Origin: an uncultured Bacteroidales bacterium
GTDB lineage: Bacteria; Bacteroidota; Bacteroidia; Bacteroidales; F082
Length of the DNA stretch: 64,000 bases
Direction of reading: 5' to 3'
Assembly: GCA_900317155.1 (NCBI GenBank)
Contig: ONFO01000005.1
Coordinates: forward strand, 56,358-120,357
The stretch's first letter is position 1. Each line of letters starts with the position of its first letter. This document shows, one piece after another, positions 43,639 through 52,672 of the stretch. A model generated the notes under the pieces. That model did no database searches, was not told where the DNA came from, and saw nothing but the letters and a program-made list of their open reading frames with translations. A program made the position numbers and the translations under genes.

Positions 43639-44457
43639 ATGAATCAACCGTACACTAACATTAACATCAACCCCAACAGTAAGAAAATCGGACGTTTCAT
43701 CCTTTGGGGCGTTTTGGGACTATTAGCCATTTTGGTGTTCTTCTCCTCGTTCTACACCATCCGCTCGACGGAGCGCGGGGTGCTCGCCACCTTCGGCAAG
43801 ATGAGTGACGAGGTCATTGGCGACGGCCTTCACATGAAGATCCCATTCATCCAAACCATCAAACGTGTGAACGTGCAACAGAAGAAACACGACGGCAAGG
43901 AGAACAGCTACACCAAGGACGTCCAGACCTCGGAGGTGGAATACACCATCAACTACGACCTGGTGCGCGAGAACGTCAGCAAGCTGATGAAAAACGTCGG
44001 CGACGACTACCACAACCGCATCGTGGTGCCCTTCATCCGCTCGTCCATGAAACAAAGCTTCGGCAACTTTGCGGCCACCGAAATCGTTGAGAACCGTGAT
44101 GCTGTGCGCCGCGAGATTGAACAGACACTGCGCCAGACCTTGGACAGCAACTACTTCATGAACATCCAGTTTCAGATTACAAACATCGACTTCGACGACG
44201 ACTTCGAGACCGCCATCAAAGAGAAACAGGTGGCCGAGCAGAACGCCCTGAAGGCCAAGAACGTCACCATACAAGTGGAGGAGCAGGCCAAGCAGACCAA
44301 AATCAAGGCCCAAGCCGAGGCCGAGGCCATGAGCATCAAGGCAGCTGCATTGGAAAGCAACCCCAAACTGGTGAACTATGAAGCCGTGCAGAAGTGGGAC
44401 GGCAAGATGCCCCAATACATGCTCGGCAACTCGGTGCCGTTTATTGATTTGAAGTAA
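43639..44457 (+). CDS. SPFH/prohibitin-like membrane protein
   Basis: A 272-residue protein with a short cytoplasmic or periplasmic start, one membrane helix at about 18-40 (GRFILWGVLGLLAILVFFSSF), and an SPFH/Band 7 domain: TIRSTERGVLATFGKMSDEVIGDGLHMKIPFIQTIKRVNVQQ, EVEYTINYDL, VPFIRSSMKQSFG. An alanine/glutamate-rich coiled coil follows (KEKQVAEQNALKAKNVTIQVEEQAKQ, AQAEAEAMSIKAAA). These proteins form large ring assemblies that organise membranes and regulate proteases such as FtsH. No partner gene is adjacent; the 118-bp repeat array follows directly. Confidence 0.88.
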   Translation: MNQPYTNININPNSKKIGRFILWGVLGLLAILVFFSSFYTIRSTERGVLATFGKMSDEVIGDGLHMKIPFIQTIKRVNVQQKKHDGKENSYTKDVQTSEVEYTINYDLVRENVSKLMKNVGDDYHNRIVVPFIRSSMKQSFGNFAATEIVENRDAVRREIEQTLRQTLDSNYFMNIQFQITNIDFDDDFETAIKEKQVAEQNALKAKNVTIQVEEQAKQTKIKAQAEAEAMSIKAAALESNPKLVNYEAVQKWDGKMPQYMLGNSVPFIDLK

Positions 44458-44466
44458 GACGTGACT

Positions 44467-44820
44467 CCAGCAGCCATGTCAAGCCGACGCTGGAATGCGC
44501 GATGGCGAGCATCTATGGCTGCGGCTTATCATTAATCCGTCTTATTATGAAAACCCGACATTGCATATCGGGGTGAGATAGGGTCCAGCAGCCATGTCAT
44601 GCCGACGCTGGCTTGTACGGTGGCGGGCATCTATGGCTGCGGCTTATCATTAATCCGTCTTATAATAAAAACCCGACATTGCATATCGGGGTGAATTAGG
44701 GTCCAGCAGCCATGTCATGCCGACGCTGAAATGCGCGATGGCGGGCATCTATGGCTGCGGCTTATCATTATTCCGTCTTATAATAAAAACCCGACATTGC
44801 ATATCGGGGTGAAGTAGGGT
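44467..44820. repeat. three tandem 118-bp units carrying a hairpin element
   Basis: Units begin at 44467, 44585 and 44703 with CCAGCAGCCATGTCA and have no unique spacers. Each unit contains one hairpin element bounded by GCAGCCAT and ATGGCTGC, and then a second small hairpin CCCGA-N9-TCGGG. Unit 1 differs most. This stretch fills the space after the SPFH gene; no protein-coding gene was seen in it. Confidence 0.88.
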
Positions 44821-44865
44821 CGTCCTTTCAGGACTCGGTTCAATCCTAACTCCTGCATATACAAA

Positions 44866-45666
44866 TCACTTATGTGCCGCCATTGAAACCTCGTTTTCAT
44901 TGACAGGATACAATGGAATCACCACATTATGAATGTTTTCGATGTACCTTGCCAAGGGAATCATATAGGCACTGAAGACATCTAACCTCTCGTCAAAAGG
45001 CGGGTCGTTCACCACAATTTCCTTGGTAATGTCGCCGTTTTCACACACATAACTAATCACGGTCATCAAGAACTCTTCTTGCTCCGAATTGAGTTCAATG
45101 CCCGAGATGAAGCTACCGAAACGCTGCATGGCCACCTTTCTGTCAACACCAATCAACGAACGGATAAGTACGGCCACATTGTCGCCACACATCTTGCCTT
45201 GGGTGTAATGGTTGTAGTCGTCCCTGCTGCCCAATTCTTCCCAAAGGATGCGCTGCAACTCGCGGAAATCGCGGTCTTCCAGTTTCTCCATGTTGTAAAT
45301 CTTGTCCAACACGGGCAAATGTCTGTTGTTGGCAAGGAAATCCATCACACGCTGCCTATAGCTGACCTTCGGCGTCACGCCCTCGACCTCTCCTTCCTCG
45401 CTGATGACATCGTCAATGTCGACCACAAACCATTTCTTCTTGTCGCCCAAAAGGAACTTCACCAGGTCGCGCAAGTCGGTCCTGACCTTTTCAAGCCATT
45501 GCAGCGAAACGTTTTGCCAAGCCACATCGGAAAGCACCTCCTTACATGGCCGTGCTTTCTGCCCATAGATCCCCGCCTCCACACCTGCCAGCGCGGGGAT
45601 GACATGGGCAGAAAGAATACCAACGTTGGAATGACATGGCTGCTGAGCCTTGCCGAAGGATGACAT
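44866..45666 (-). pseudogene. C-terminal remnant of type I restriction subunit HsdR
   Basis: A 266-codon frame. From about residue 42 to the end it matches the C-terminal domain of type I restriction R subunits: LRDLVKFL, VSYRQRVMDFLANNRHLPVLDKI, RELQRILWEELGSRDDY, GKMCGDNVAVLIRSLIGVDRKVA, LNSEQEEFLMTVISYVCENGDI and PPFDERLDVF. The nuclease and helicase domains of the usual 900- to 1000-residue enzyme are missing, and no hsdM or hsdS is near. The first 41 residues (HVIPALAGVEAGIYG and neighbours) are only the translation of a palindromic repeat element inserted at the break (45555-45647). It is a decayed defence gene; a short product could still be made but should not be a nuclease. Confidence 0.8.
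45555..45647. repeat. hairpin element (full copy plus right-half copy) at the HsdR break
   Basis: CTTTCTGCCCAT (45555-45566) and ATGGGCAGAAAG (45604-45615) are perfect 12-bp inverted arms, enclosing a second pair ATCCCCGC (45569-45576) and GCGGGGAT (45593-45600). A right-half copy of the same family element follows to 45647 (GGAATGACATGGCTGCTG). The outer arms differ from the other copies but still pair. Confidence 0.85.
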
Positions 45667-45719
45667 GGCTACTTACAACTCATTGAATATTTGCGGACAA
45701 CAATAATTGATTTATTTCG

Positions 45720-45739
45720 TACTTTTGCACCTACTTTTG
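45720..45739 (+). promoter_or_regulatory. two -7 boxes before the surface-protein gene
   Basis: TACTTTTG occurs twice, at 45720-45727 and 45732-45739, 12 bp apart. Either could serve the gene at 45843 with a leader of about 75-100 nt. No -33 element at a normal distance was identified. Confidence 0.5.
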
Positions 45740-45842
45740 AGGCACTTTTTAGCAAAATTTGGATAGAAATATTTTGATAATCAACTAAATACTAACAAAT
45801 ATATTTAGAAACAATAAAAAAAGATCTTTATTTCTTTTCTTG

Positions 45843-48800
45843 ATGCTCGCCTTGCTCTCGGGCAGTGCTTGGGCGCAAGAAACCATTTACACGTCGTACA
45901 CTTTCATAAATGGCACAGACACCGGTAATGATCATCCTAGTAACTTGGTGGATAATGACAAAAGCAGCAGATGGCTCGTGTCGCAACAGTCGACCTTCGC
46001 AAGCAGCCCTGCCTTTTGCCAGTTCCATAGCGCAGAGCCTATCACGCCCGTCGGCTATGTGATCACTTCTGGAACTGACTCTCAAGAATATAGTAGGCGT
46101 AACCCCAAGAGTTGGAAGATCGAGGCCAGCATCGACAACTACAATTGGGTTACTCTTGCAACCTTCACTGTTGACGATAACATACTGGCGCATAACACGG
46201 AAGACGTGGAATTCTTTTTCGAAGACCCCGGCACAACTGCCTATCAGTATTTTAAGTTCGTTGTAACAGACATTCAGGGAACGGAACCGGAAAATGATGG
46301 TTGGTGGGCAATGCAGCTCAACGAATTCCAATCCAAGGTTGTGCCGAATAGTGGCATTGCCTCGCTGACTGTGTGCGATGACACAGAAATAAATTCAAAC
46401 ATTCCCATGTGCGGTATAAATTTTGACGAATATACCAAAAGTGAATGCATCATTCCAGCCTCTGAACTCACTGATATGACACGAGGCATCATTACCGCCA
46501 TTACCTTCTATCCATCCTCTGTAACTACCATCAATCCCACATGGGCAAATACACACCAAACAGTTTTCATAAAAGAAGTTTCGGGAACTACCCTTGACGA
46601 AAGCTATAGCGGTATGAGCGGTGCCACAACGGTTAAGCAAGGTTCGCCGCTGCCTATGCCAGTTGCAGGCGCAGCATACACCATCACCTTCGATACACCT
46701 TATATTTACCATGGAGGCAACCTGTTGATAGGCGTGTACAATGACGACAAGGGTTCACACAATAATGTGATTTGGCGTGGAACCAACTCTTCGTACGGCG
46801 TATCTGCCTACGGAACGAGTAGCAGCAGCCTTGAAGAAGTCGAATACAAGGCACAATCTTTCCTGCCCAAGACCACATTCACCTATATTCCTCCCAAACC
46901 GCTCCGTACCTCCGACAATGTTTTTTTGACTTGGGAAGAGTTTGCCGCCAGCGTGACCGATGGCAACACCTACGAAGGCAAAACGGTCTATCTTGAAACG
47001 GACATTACCACCCCCGTTACCGCTATGGTGGGCACTAACGACGCCCCTTTCAAAGGCACTTTCGATGGCACGGGTCATACGCTTACTGTCAATTACACCT
47101 CGACAGCCGGAAGATGTGCCGTGTTCAACACTGTCGACAATGCATCGTTTATGAATCTGAATCTCGCCGGCACCATGTCGGTAGGACATTTCCCGTCGGG
47201 CGGTCTCATCGGTTATGTCCTCAATGGTTGCCATATCACGAACTGCGTGAGTGCCGTGGAGATAACCGCTACCAATCCCGATGCTGGCGATTGGGGCATC
47301 GGTGGCTTCCTTGGAGAGGCAGACCGCAACTCCCATCCTGGTATTTTCTTTGAAGGCTGTGCCTTTACAGGGAAATTTATTGGCACCTGCAATGGCTGGG
47401 GCGGCTTTGTGGGAAGAAATAGAGGATTCGTAACTTGGACCACAGTCTGTTCTTCTGTCCACATTAACAATTGCGTGTTTGCCCCTGCTGCTATCCCTAC
47501 GACAACTGAAGGTTGCGCCACTTTTGGACGAAGCGATAAATATACTAATCAAGGTTATAGTTATGTTTATACAACCAACAGCTACTTCACCCAAGCTCTT
47601 GGCGTAGTCCAAGGTAAGGAGCGGCACACCGTCACAGGCGACACTGGCGTTACCGTTACCCTCAACGGCACTGATATCAGCCACGACTTGAGCAACATCA
47701 CGGGTTATGGTTCCTTGACAGGCGATGGCATCACTTACAACGGCACCATTTGGGCGGGCAACGAGGACATCGTGAGCCTCAACCTCAGCGGTGCATTCCA
47801 ATATGGAGCCGACCACGGCACCCTTACACAAAGCGGCAACAATTGGACCCTCGCTATGGAAGACAACCACAACACTGTGATTTCGGCAATAAACAGCCCC
47901 GTCACCCTCACCAAAACCATTGAGCCTTACGTTAACAGCCAAGGCGGAAAAGGCGGTTACTACCTCATCGCCTCGCCTTTGGCCGCTGATGTCAATCCCA
48001 CCACAGTGGGCGGCATGATTACCGCTGATGAAGGGGAAGGTGAAGACGTCGTCCTCACCTACGACTTCTATCGTTTCGACCAAAGCGAAGCGTCGGAATG
48101 GCGCAACTACAGAGCAAATGCCTTCAACCTGGTCAACGGACAAGGCTACCTCTATGCCAGCAAGAACGGTACCACCCTCACTTTCACTGGAATACCATAC
48201 AGCGGCAATGGCCAAGTGGGACTGGTATACGACAACAATGCTCAAGGGTTCAAAGGCTGGAATCTCGTTGGCAACCCCTTCGCACAGGCCGCTTATGCCG
48301 ACCGTGACTACTACGCTTTGCAAAACGGCAGCGGGCTCATTCCAACAAGTAGTGCCACTGCCATTGGCGCCATGGAAGGCATTTTCGTCACAGCCGCAGA
48401 TGCTAACGACGCCAGCATGACCTTCAGCACCACGCAGCCTGGACAAAAGAGCGCCAACCTTGCACTGAACATCACGAGCAGCAACAAACTTGTTGACCGC
48501 GCCATCGTCCGCTTCGGCGAAGGCCGTCAGCTGCCTAAGTTCCAACTCAATCCTAACCACACCAAGGTCTGCTTCCCGCAGGAAGGCGAGGACTACGCCA
48601 TCGTCAATGCTGAAGAGATGGGCGAGATGCCCGTCAGCTTCAAGGCTGAAAAGAACGGCAGCTACACCCTTAGCTTCAACACCGAGGATGTCAGCTTCGC
48701 CTACCTCCACCTCATTGACAACATGACCGGCAACGACGTCGACCTGCTCTCCCCCCAGAACGTCATTGCGGGCGAAGACCCGCAATCTCCTGCGCCCACG

Positions 48801-49061
48801 TACACCTTCTACGCCAAGACCACCGACTACGAGAGACGCTTCAAGTTGGTGTTTGCTACCATCTGCGAGGACGCAGATGGCGACAATGAGGTGTTTGCCT
48901 TCATCAGCGACGGCAACCTCATCGTCAACGGTGAAGGCACCCTGCAGGTCATCGACATGTTAGGGCGACAAGTGTTCAGCCGTGACATTCATTCATCATT
49001 TATCATTCAGCATTCCCCACTGGTGTGTACGTGCTCCGCCTCGTCAACGGCGAGAACGTGA
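45843..49061 (+). CDS. T9SS-type surface protein with lesions at both ends
   Basis: About 1070 residues. Domains in order: a discoidin/F5/8C-like domain (about 10-160), a beta domain (about 165-360), GLUG-like strands (TFDGTGHTLTVNYTSTAGRCAVFN, about 395-550), and a C-terminal part with GYLYASKNGTTLTFTG. Two defects are seen. At the 5' end the normal signal peptide frame (KKRSLFLFLMLALLSGSAWAQ) has no start codon: AAT AAA AAA stands where ATG is expected, so translation must use TTG 45840 or ATG 45843 inside the hydrophobic core. At the 3' end the type A sorting domain is broken: after LQVIDMLGRQVFSRD the frame runs to a stop at 49061, while the next frame reads TGVYVLRLVNGENVKVQKVVVR to a stop at 49085-49087. 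One extra C in the CCCC run at 49015-49018 would restore it. Either a pseudogene or sequence errors. Confidence 0.75.
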   Translation: MLALLSGSAWAQETIYTSYTFINGTDTGNDHPSNLVDNDKSSRWLVSQQSTFASSPAFCQFHSAEPITPVGYVITSGTDSQEYSRRNPKSWKIEASIDNYNWVTLATFTVDDNILAHNTEDVEFFFEDPGTTAYQYFKFVVTDIQGTEPENDGWWAMQLNEFQSKVVPNSGIASLTVCDDTEINSNIPMCGINFDEYTKSECIIPASELTDMTRGIITAITFYPSSVTTINPTWANTHQTVFIKEVSGTTLDESYSGMSGATTVKQGSPLPMPVAGAAYTITFDTPYIYHGGNLLIGVYNDDKGSHNNVIWRGTNSSYGVSAYGTSSSSLEEVEYKAQSFLPKTTFTYIPPKPLRTSDNVFLTWEEFAASVTDGNTYEGKTVYLETDITTPVTAMVGTNDAPFKGTFDGTGHTLTVNYTSTAGRCAVFNTVDNASFMNLNLAGTMSVGHFPSGGLIGYVLNGCHITNCVSAVEITATNPDAGDWGIGGFLGEADRNSHPGIFFEGCAFTGKFIGTCNGWGGFVGRNRGFVTWTTVCSSVHINNCVFAPAAIPTTTEGCATFGRSDKYTNQGYSYVYTTNSYFTQALGVVQGKERHTVTGDTGVTVTLNGTDISHDLSNITGYGSLTGDGITYNGTIWAGNEDIVSLNLSGAFQYGADHGTLTQSGNNWTLAMEDNHNTVISAINSPVTLTKTIEPYVNSQGGKGGYYLIASPLAADVNPTTVGGMITADEGEGEDVVLTYDFYRFDQSEASEWRNYRANAFNLVNGQGYLYASKNGTTLTFTGIPYSGNGQVGLVYDNNAQGFKGWNLVGNPFAQAAYADRDYYALQNGSGLIPTSSATAIGAMEGIFVTAADANDASMTFSTTQPGQKSANLALNITSSNKLVDRAIVRFGEGRQLPKFQLNPNHTKVCFPQEGEDYAIVNAEEMGEMPVSFKAEKNGSYTLSFNTEDVSFAYLHLIDNMTGNDVDLLSPQNVIAGEDPQSPAPTYTFYAKTTDYERRFKLVFATICEDADGDNEVFAFISDGNLIVNGEGTLQVIDMLGRQVFSRDIHSSFIIQHSPLVCTCSASSTART

Positions 49062-49147
49062 AAGTCCAGAAGGTAGTGGTGAGATAACGATGGTCCCTAT
49101 CCTATAGCTGATAACTACAAACTGAACAACTGCTTTTTGTTATCCCC

Positions 49148-49177
49148 TTGACGTTTCGGGAAAAATGTGTATTTTTG
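49148..49177 (+). promoter_or_regulatory. promoter of the toxin-antitoxin pair
   Basis: TTG at 49148-49150 and TATTTTTG at 49170-49177 are separated by 19 bp. The antitoxin ATG lies 21 bp downstream. The TTG is not a start codon, although the reading frame is open there. Confidence 0.75.
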
Positions 49178-49198
49178 CAATCTGTAATTAAATGGAAA

Positions 49199-49408
49199 AT
49201 GATAAGCAACGCAACCACACAAGGAATTTACATCAATGTGCCGATGGCTGATTGGGGTCTTTTGCAGGAGCTCATCAATAGGTTTGGATGGCAATTTGAA
49301 ACCCGAGAGCAATTGCTTGAGCGTTTTGTGAAAAGCCGTCCTAAGTATCCCACACTCAGCGAAGAGGATATTTTGAACGAAGTCATGGCCGAAAGATACG
49401 GGAAATGA
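49199..49408 (+). CDS. antitoxin of a type II TA pair
   Basis: A 69-residue protein, MISNATTQGIYINVPMADWGLLQELINRFGW then a helical tail ending EEDILNEVMAERYGK. The first part resembles short beta-strand DNA-binding or toxin-wrapping antitoxin starts. The evidence is mostly the position: directly behind a promoter and overlapping the PIN gene by four bases (ATGA). The ATG at 49199 was selected because the promoter occupies the upstream frame. Such antitoxins usually repress their own promoter. Confidence 0.72.
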   Translation: MISNATTQGIYINVPMADWGLLQELINRFGWQFETREQLLERFVKSRPKYPTLSEEDILNEVMAERYGK

Positions 49409-49821
49409 AAGCCATCCTCGATTGCAATATTTGGATTTCGTTTCTCATCGGCCATCAGGCCGAATGGATGGGCCGTTTTTTGACGGATACACGATTCGAG
49501 GTTTACGTATGTGATGAGTTGCTGAACGAAATTCATGATGTCTGTTCACGTCCAAAGATCCGTTCAAGGATTAATGATGAGGAATTGGAAGACTTTTTCC
49601 GTATCATTTATGCGTTCTGTCATGTCGCAAAAATCGAAAGTGAAGCTCAATCCGATATTCGAGACCCCAAGGATTTGTATCTACTTTCGTTGGCCGAAAC
49701 AGTGGCAGCTGACTACATTGTTTCAGGCGATGCCGACCTGCTCGCTTTGCAGCAGCACAAAACTACCCGTATGATGACTTTGGCGAATTTCAAGGAGTTG
49801 GCCATGAACCATCAGTCTTAG
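49405..49821 (+). CDS. PIN-domain toxin (COG1569 type)
   Basis: A 138-residue PIN-fold ribonuclease. The first acidic residue is Asp6 (MKAILDCNIWISFLIG), a Glu follows in CDELLNEIHDVCSRPKI, and the C-terminal Asp pair is in RDPKDLYLLSLAETVAADYIVSGDADLLAL. This is the putative toxin PIN family COG1569. Active-site acids appear intact, so it could cut RNA when the antitoxin is lost. Lies next to the HsdR remnant and a broken surface gene, in keeping with an accessory region. Confidence 0.85.
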   Translation: MKAILDCNIWISFLIGHQAEWMGRFLTDTRFEVYVCDELLNEIHDVCSRPKIRSRINDEELEDFFRIIYAFCHVAKIESEAQSDIRDPKDLYLLSLAETVAADYIVSGDADLLALQQHKTTRMMTLANFKELAMNHQS

Positions 49822-49883
49822 TAACTGCAAACTGAACAACCGAACAACTGAACAACTCCCAACTCTAAACTCTAAACTCTATA

Positions 49884-51815
49884 CTAAAACCTAAAGTTCA
49901 CCATCACCTCAAAGCTCCTACCTGGCATGGCCCTCCATATCACATTCTGGTAGTCCTTGTCAGTGAGGTTGTTGCAGCGCAACTCGATGCGGAACTTCTT
50001 AATCTGCTTGCCAAGGGCGACATGGTGCAGCACATACGAAGGCAGGTCGTAGGCAAAAAAGTCTTGTTCATTATAGGAGGTGCTGCGGCGACCCGTCATC
50101 TCAACGGTGTAGCTCAGGTTCCAGGTCTTCCACTGGGTGTTGAGGAAGAAATTGGCGTGGTGACGCGGGATGTAGATGAGCTGTTTGCCGTTGGTGCCTT
50201 GGGCGTAGGCTTTCTCGCTCTCGTCGGTGGTGACGGTGAAGACGTAGTTGCCCGACAGCGTGACCTTCCAGTTTTCCTTAACAAAGGCCGCATCGATGTG
50301 GTTCTCGATGCCGCGTGCATAGACCTTGGCCACATTCTCCGGCACCCAGAAACGATACGAGGTCGGCATCCATTGGATCCAGTTTTTCACGTTGGAGAAG
50401 TAGCCACCTGTGCGCAGGTCAAGCTTGAAAGGTCCTTTTTGCAAGCCGTATTTCACAGCCAAGTCGACGGTGCGGCCATTCTCGGGCAGGAGGTCGGGGT
50501 TGCCGCCGGGATACCAATAGAGGTCGTTCAAGGTGGGGTTGCGGTAGTTGTGGCTGTAGCCCAAGGTGAAGCTCACGGCCTTGTAGAAAGGCAGTTGGTA
50601 TGAGAAGGTAGCCGTCGGGAACAAGCCCATGGCCTTGCCATCGGTCCAGTCGAAGCGGGCAGTGAGGTTGAGGTTGGCACAATTGAACGGCTCACCGTTG
50701 ACGGCAGCATAGGCCGACACCACGTTACGTCGTTTCTCGCCTTCGTAATTGTTGCTCCTCACCTGCTCGTTGTCCCACTGCAGTTTGGCTTTCAAGGTCC
50801 AGCTTTGGTAAAGCTGCTGCTCCAAATTGGCGATTTGGTGCAGAATCAGGGCGTGGTTCTCTGAATTAATAAAGGTGACGGTGTCGTCGGTGACAGGGTT
50901 GCGAGTCAAAAGGAAATAACGTTGGTTCTCCATGAATGCCGCCGATTTCAGTTGCAGGCTACCTGTTTCCCAATAGGTCTTGAACGAGACGAAGTTGCGC
51001 GAAAAGTTGTCGCGCGTCCACTCCTCCGAGTTGACGTTGAACACATTGGGCATGATGGGCGGCAGGTTGCGGTTGTTCCACTGGTTCCACGATGACACGG
51101 AAATCACATTGTTGCCCAACATCACGCTCATCTCGGGCATCACGCCATAGTCGACGAAGTCGGCGTTGCGTTGTTTCATCTTTTGGTGCGGTATCGTGGC
51201 CAGGTTCTCGTATTCAAATTCATTGTCCGACGAGTTGCGATAGGCCTTCACACGGAAGGAGAACTTCCTGCCATAGTTGCCCACCGTGACGAAACTCCCC
51301 AAAGTGTTGAAGCTGCCGTAGGTCTGCTTCAGGTCAAGCAGGAAACCGTCGCCAAAGTGGTGGGTGTTGTCGATGTTGACGGTACCGCCCAAGCCACCGC
51401 TGTTGTTGGAAGTGCCGCTGCCCCAGTTGAGGCTGACATCGTCGGCCAGAAACACGGGGATGGTGCTGAAATCCACTTGGCCGAGGCTGGGTGCATTGAG
51501 CTGAAAGCCGTTCCAAAGCACGAGGGTATGGCTGGCTGTCGTGCCACGAAACGAAGCCGTGGAGGTGCCGCCTGGGCCGTAGGTCTTGATGAAAACGGGG
51601 CTATGCTGGATGAGCAAGTCCGAGAGGCTGGAAGTGCTCTTTGACTGCAGCACAAGGGTATCGAGTTTCCTCGCCACCAAGGGCTTCAACGCCTCGATAT
51701 TATACTTATCCGCCGTCACTTCAACGGATTGCAACACGATGGTATCCTGCGCGCAGAGCTCAGAAAGCACCATACTCAGCAGAAAAACGACTATATTTCT
51801 GACGACATGCTTCAT
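49884..51815 (-). CDS. TonB-dependent outer-membrane receptor
   Basis: A 643-residue receptor with a signal peptide (ending SELCAQ), the TonB-box region DTIVLQSVEVTADKY, a plug domain at about 50-150 (SLSDLLIQHSPVFIKTYGPGGTSTASFRGTTASHTLVLWNGF), and a barrel ending in the aromatic strand SFEVMVNFRF. It has no carboxypeptidase-like N-terminal domain and no SusD partner, so it is not a SusC polysaccharide importer. The size and plan resemble BtuB and siderophore receptors of Bacteroidota. No cobalamin riboswitch was seen upstream, so the ligand is open. Confidence 0.85.
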   Translation of the reverse strand: MKHVVRNIVVFLLSMVLSELCAQDTIVLQSVEVTADKYNIEALKPLVARKLDTLVLQSKSTSSLSDLLIQHSPVFIKTYGPGGTSTASFRGTTASHTLVLWNGFQLNAPSLGQVDFSTIPVFLADDVSLNWGSGTSNNSGGLGGTVNIDNTHHFGDGFLLDLKQTYGSFNTLGSFVTVGNYGRKFSFRVKAYRNSSDNEFEYENLATIPHQKMKQRNADFVDYGVMPEMSVMLGNNVISVSSWNQWNNRNLPPIMPNVFNVNSEEWTRDNFSRNFVSFKTYWETGSLQLKSAAFMENQRYFLLTRNPVTDDTVTFINSENHALILHQIANLEQQLYQSWTLKAKLQWDNEQVRSNNYEGEKRRNVVSAYAAVNGEPFNCANLNLTARFDWTDGKAMGLFPTATFSYQLPFYKAVSFTLGYSHNYRNPTLNDLYWYPGGNPDLLPENGRTVDLAVKYGLQKGPFKLDLRTGGYFSNVKNWIQWMPTSYRFWVPENVAKVYARGIENHIDAAFVKENWKVTLSGNYVFTVTTDESEKAYAQGTNGKQLIYIPRHHANFFLNTQWKTWNLSYTVEMTGRRSTSYNEQDFFAYDLPSYVLHHVALGKQIKKFRIELRCNNLTDKDYQNVIWRAMPGRSFEVMVNFRF

Positions 51816-51831
51816 TGCCTTAAAACCGCGG

Positions 51832-51839
51832 CAAAATTA
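51832..51839 (-). promoter_or_regulatory. -7 box of the TonB receptor gene
   Basis: The minus strand reads TAATTTTG, a perfect match, 16 bp upstream of the ATG at 51815. The leader is too short for a riboswitch. Confidence 0.6.
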
Positions 51840-51934
51840 CGGAAAAAAGGCATAAAAAACATCCGAAAACCCAACAAGTCTTCGGATGTCCTGCCTTTAT
51901 AGATTATGGCTGTGTTATATTAGGAATTATTTGG

Positions 51935-52672
51935 TTAGCCTTTTTTTTCCTTGGCCTTTCCCGCTGGCATTTCCATCGGCTTCCCTTTTACTGGGGTCTT
52001 TTCTTTCGGCATGTCCTTCTCTTTGACCTCCTGCATAGGTTTCTCTTTCTCGGCGTATGTCTTCTTCTTGCCTTGCAACTCACCATTCTTATAGACCGCC
52101 TCACTCTTCAAGGAGCCATCGGGATAGAAGCTCTCTTGGCGACCGTTGAACTGACCCTTTGTGTACTGGATGGTCATCTTCTTCTGACCGTCTTCATAGA
52201 ACCAGGTGGTCAAGCCATCGCGGAGGCCATCCTTATACTCCGACACTTCCAAGTTGCCGCCCTTCTCGTAGCAGAGAATCTGGTTGCCATCGAGTTTGCC
52301 GTTCTTATAGGTGTTCAATTTGGAGAGACGTCCGCCACGATACCATTCGCTCACCTGTCCGTTCAGTTCTCCGTTCTTATACTCAGCCTTTTTCGTGAGC
52401 GAACCCGTCTTGTCGATTTCCACATACACGCCCTCCATCTTACCGTTCACGTAGTTCACGATTTTCTTGGGAAGGTAGGTGTTGCTGTTGAAATACTCTA
52501 TCCATGTGCCAACCTTCTGGCCATTCAAGACTGTGCCCTCAATGGTGCATTCGTATGAGGAAGCCGTGAACTTGCCGTCCTTGGCTTTCGAAACGTCCAC
52601 TGTTTCGATAGTTTGTGAGAACATAGGCATGGAAAACAATGCCATTGCAATGATAATTAAAGTCTTACGCAT
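51935..52672 (-). CDS. exported MORN-like (YwqK-type) repeat protein
   Basis: A 245-residue protein with a signal peptide (MRKTLIIIAMALFSMPMFSQ). The middle is a run of MORN-like repeats, each with Y-K-N-G and a glycine: YKNGELNGQVSEWY, YKNGKLDGNQILCY, YKDGLRDGLTTWFY, YTKGQFNGRQESFY, YKNGELQGKKKTYA. These match the YwqK family, sometimes annotated as antitoxin, which in Bacteroidota is usually a plain envelope protein. The last 35 residues are a lysine/proline/glutamate tail. Function is unknown; no toxin gene is next to it. Confidence 0.8.
   Translation of the reverse strand: MRKTLIIIAMALFSMPMFSQTIETVDVSKAKDGKFTASSYECTIEGTVLNGQKVGTWIEYFNSNTYLPKKIVNYVNGKMEGVYVEIDKTGSLTKKAEYKNGELNGQVSEWYRGGRLSKLNTYKNGKLDGNQILCYEKGGNLEVSEYKDGLRDGLTTWFYEDGQKKMTIQYTKGQFNGRQESFYPDGSLKSEAVYKNGELQGKKKTYAEKEKPMQEVKEKDMPKEKTPVKGKPMEMPAGKAKEKKG

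Noticed and set aside
44467-44820. possible CRISPR array
   Set aside because: Units are 118 bp and contiguous, with no unique spacers, no leader and no cas genes nearby. It is a tandem repeat.
46755-48785. 676-codon open frame on the minus strand opposite the surface-protein gene
   Set aside because: It is a shadow of the plus-strand gene, made possible by codon bias. The sense frame shows discoidin, GLUG-like and T9SS parts; the antisense product has no domain pattern.
51816-51934. cobalamin riboswitch before the TonB receptor
   Set aside because: The -7 box is only 16 bp from the start codon, so there is no room for a riboswitch, and no B12-box-like sequence was seen.
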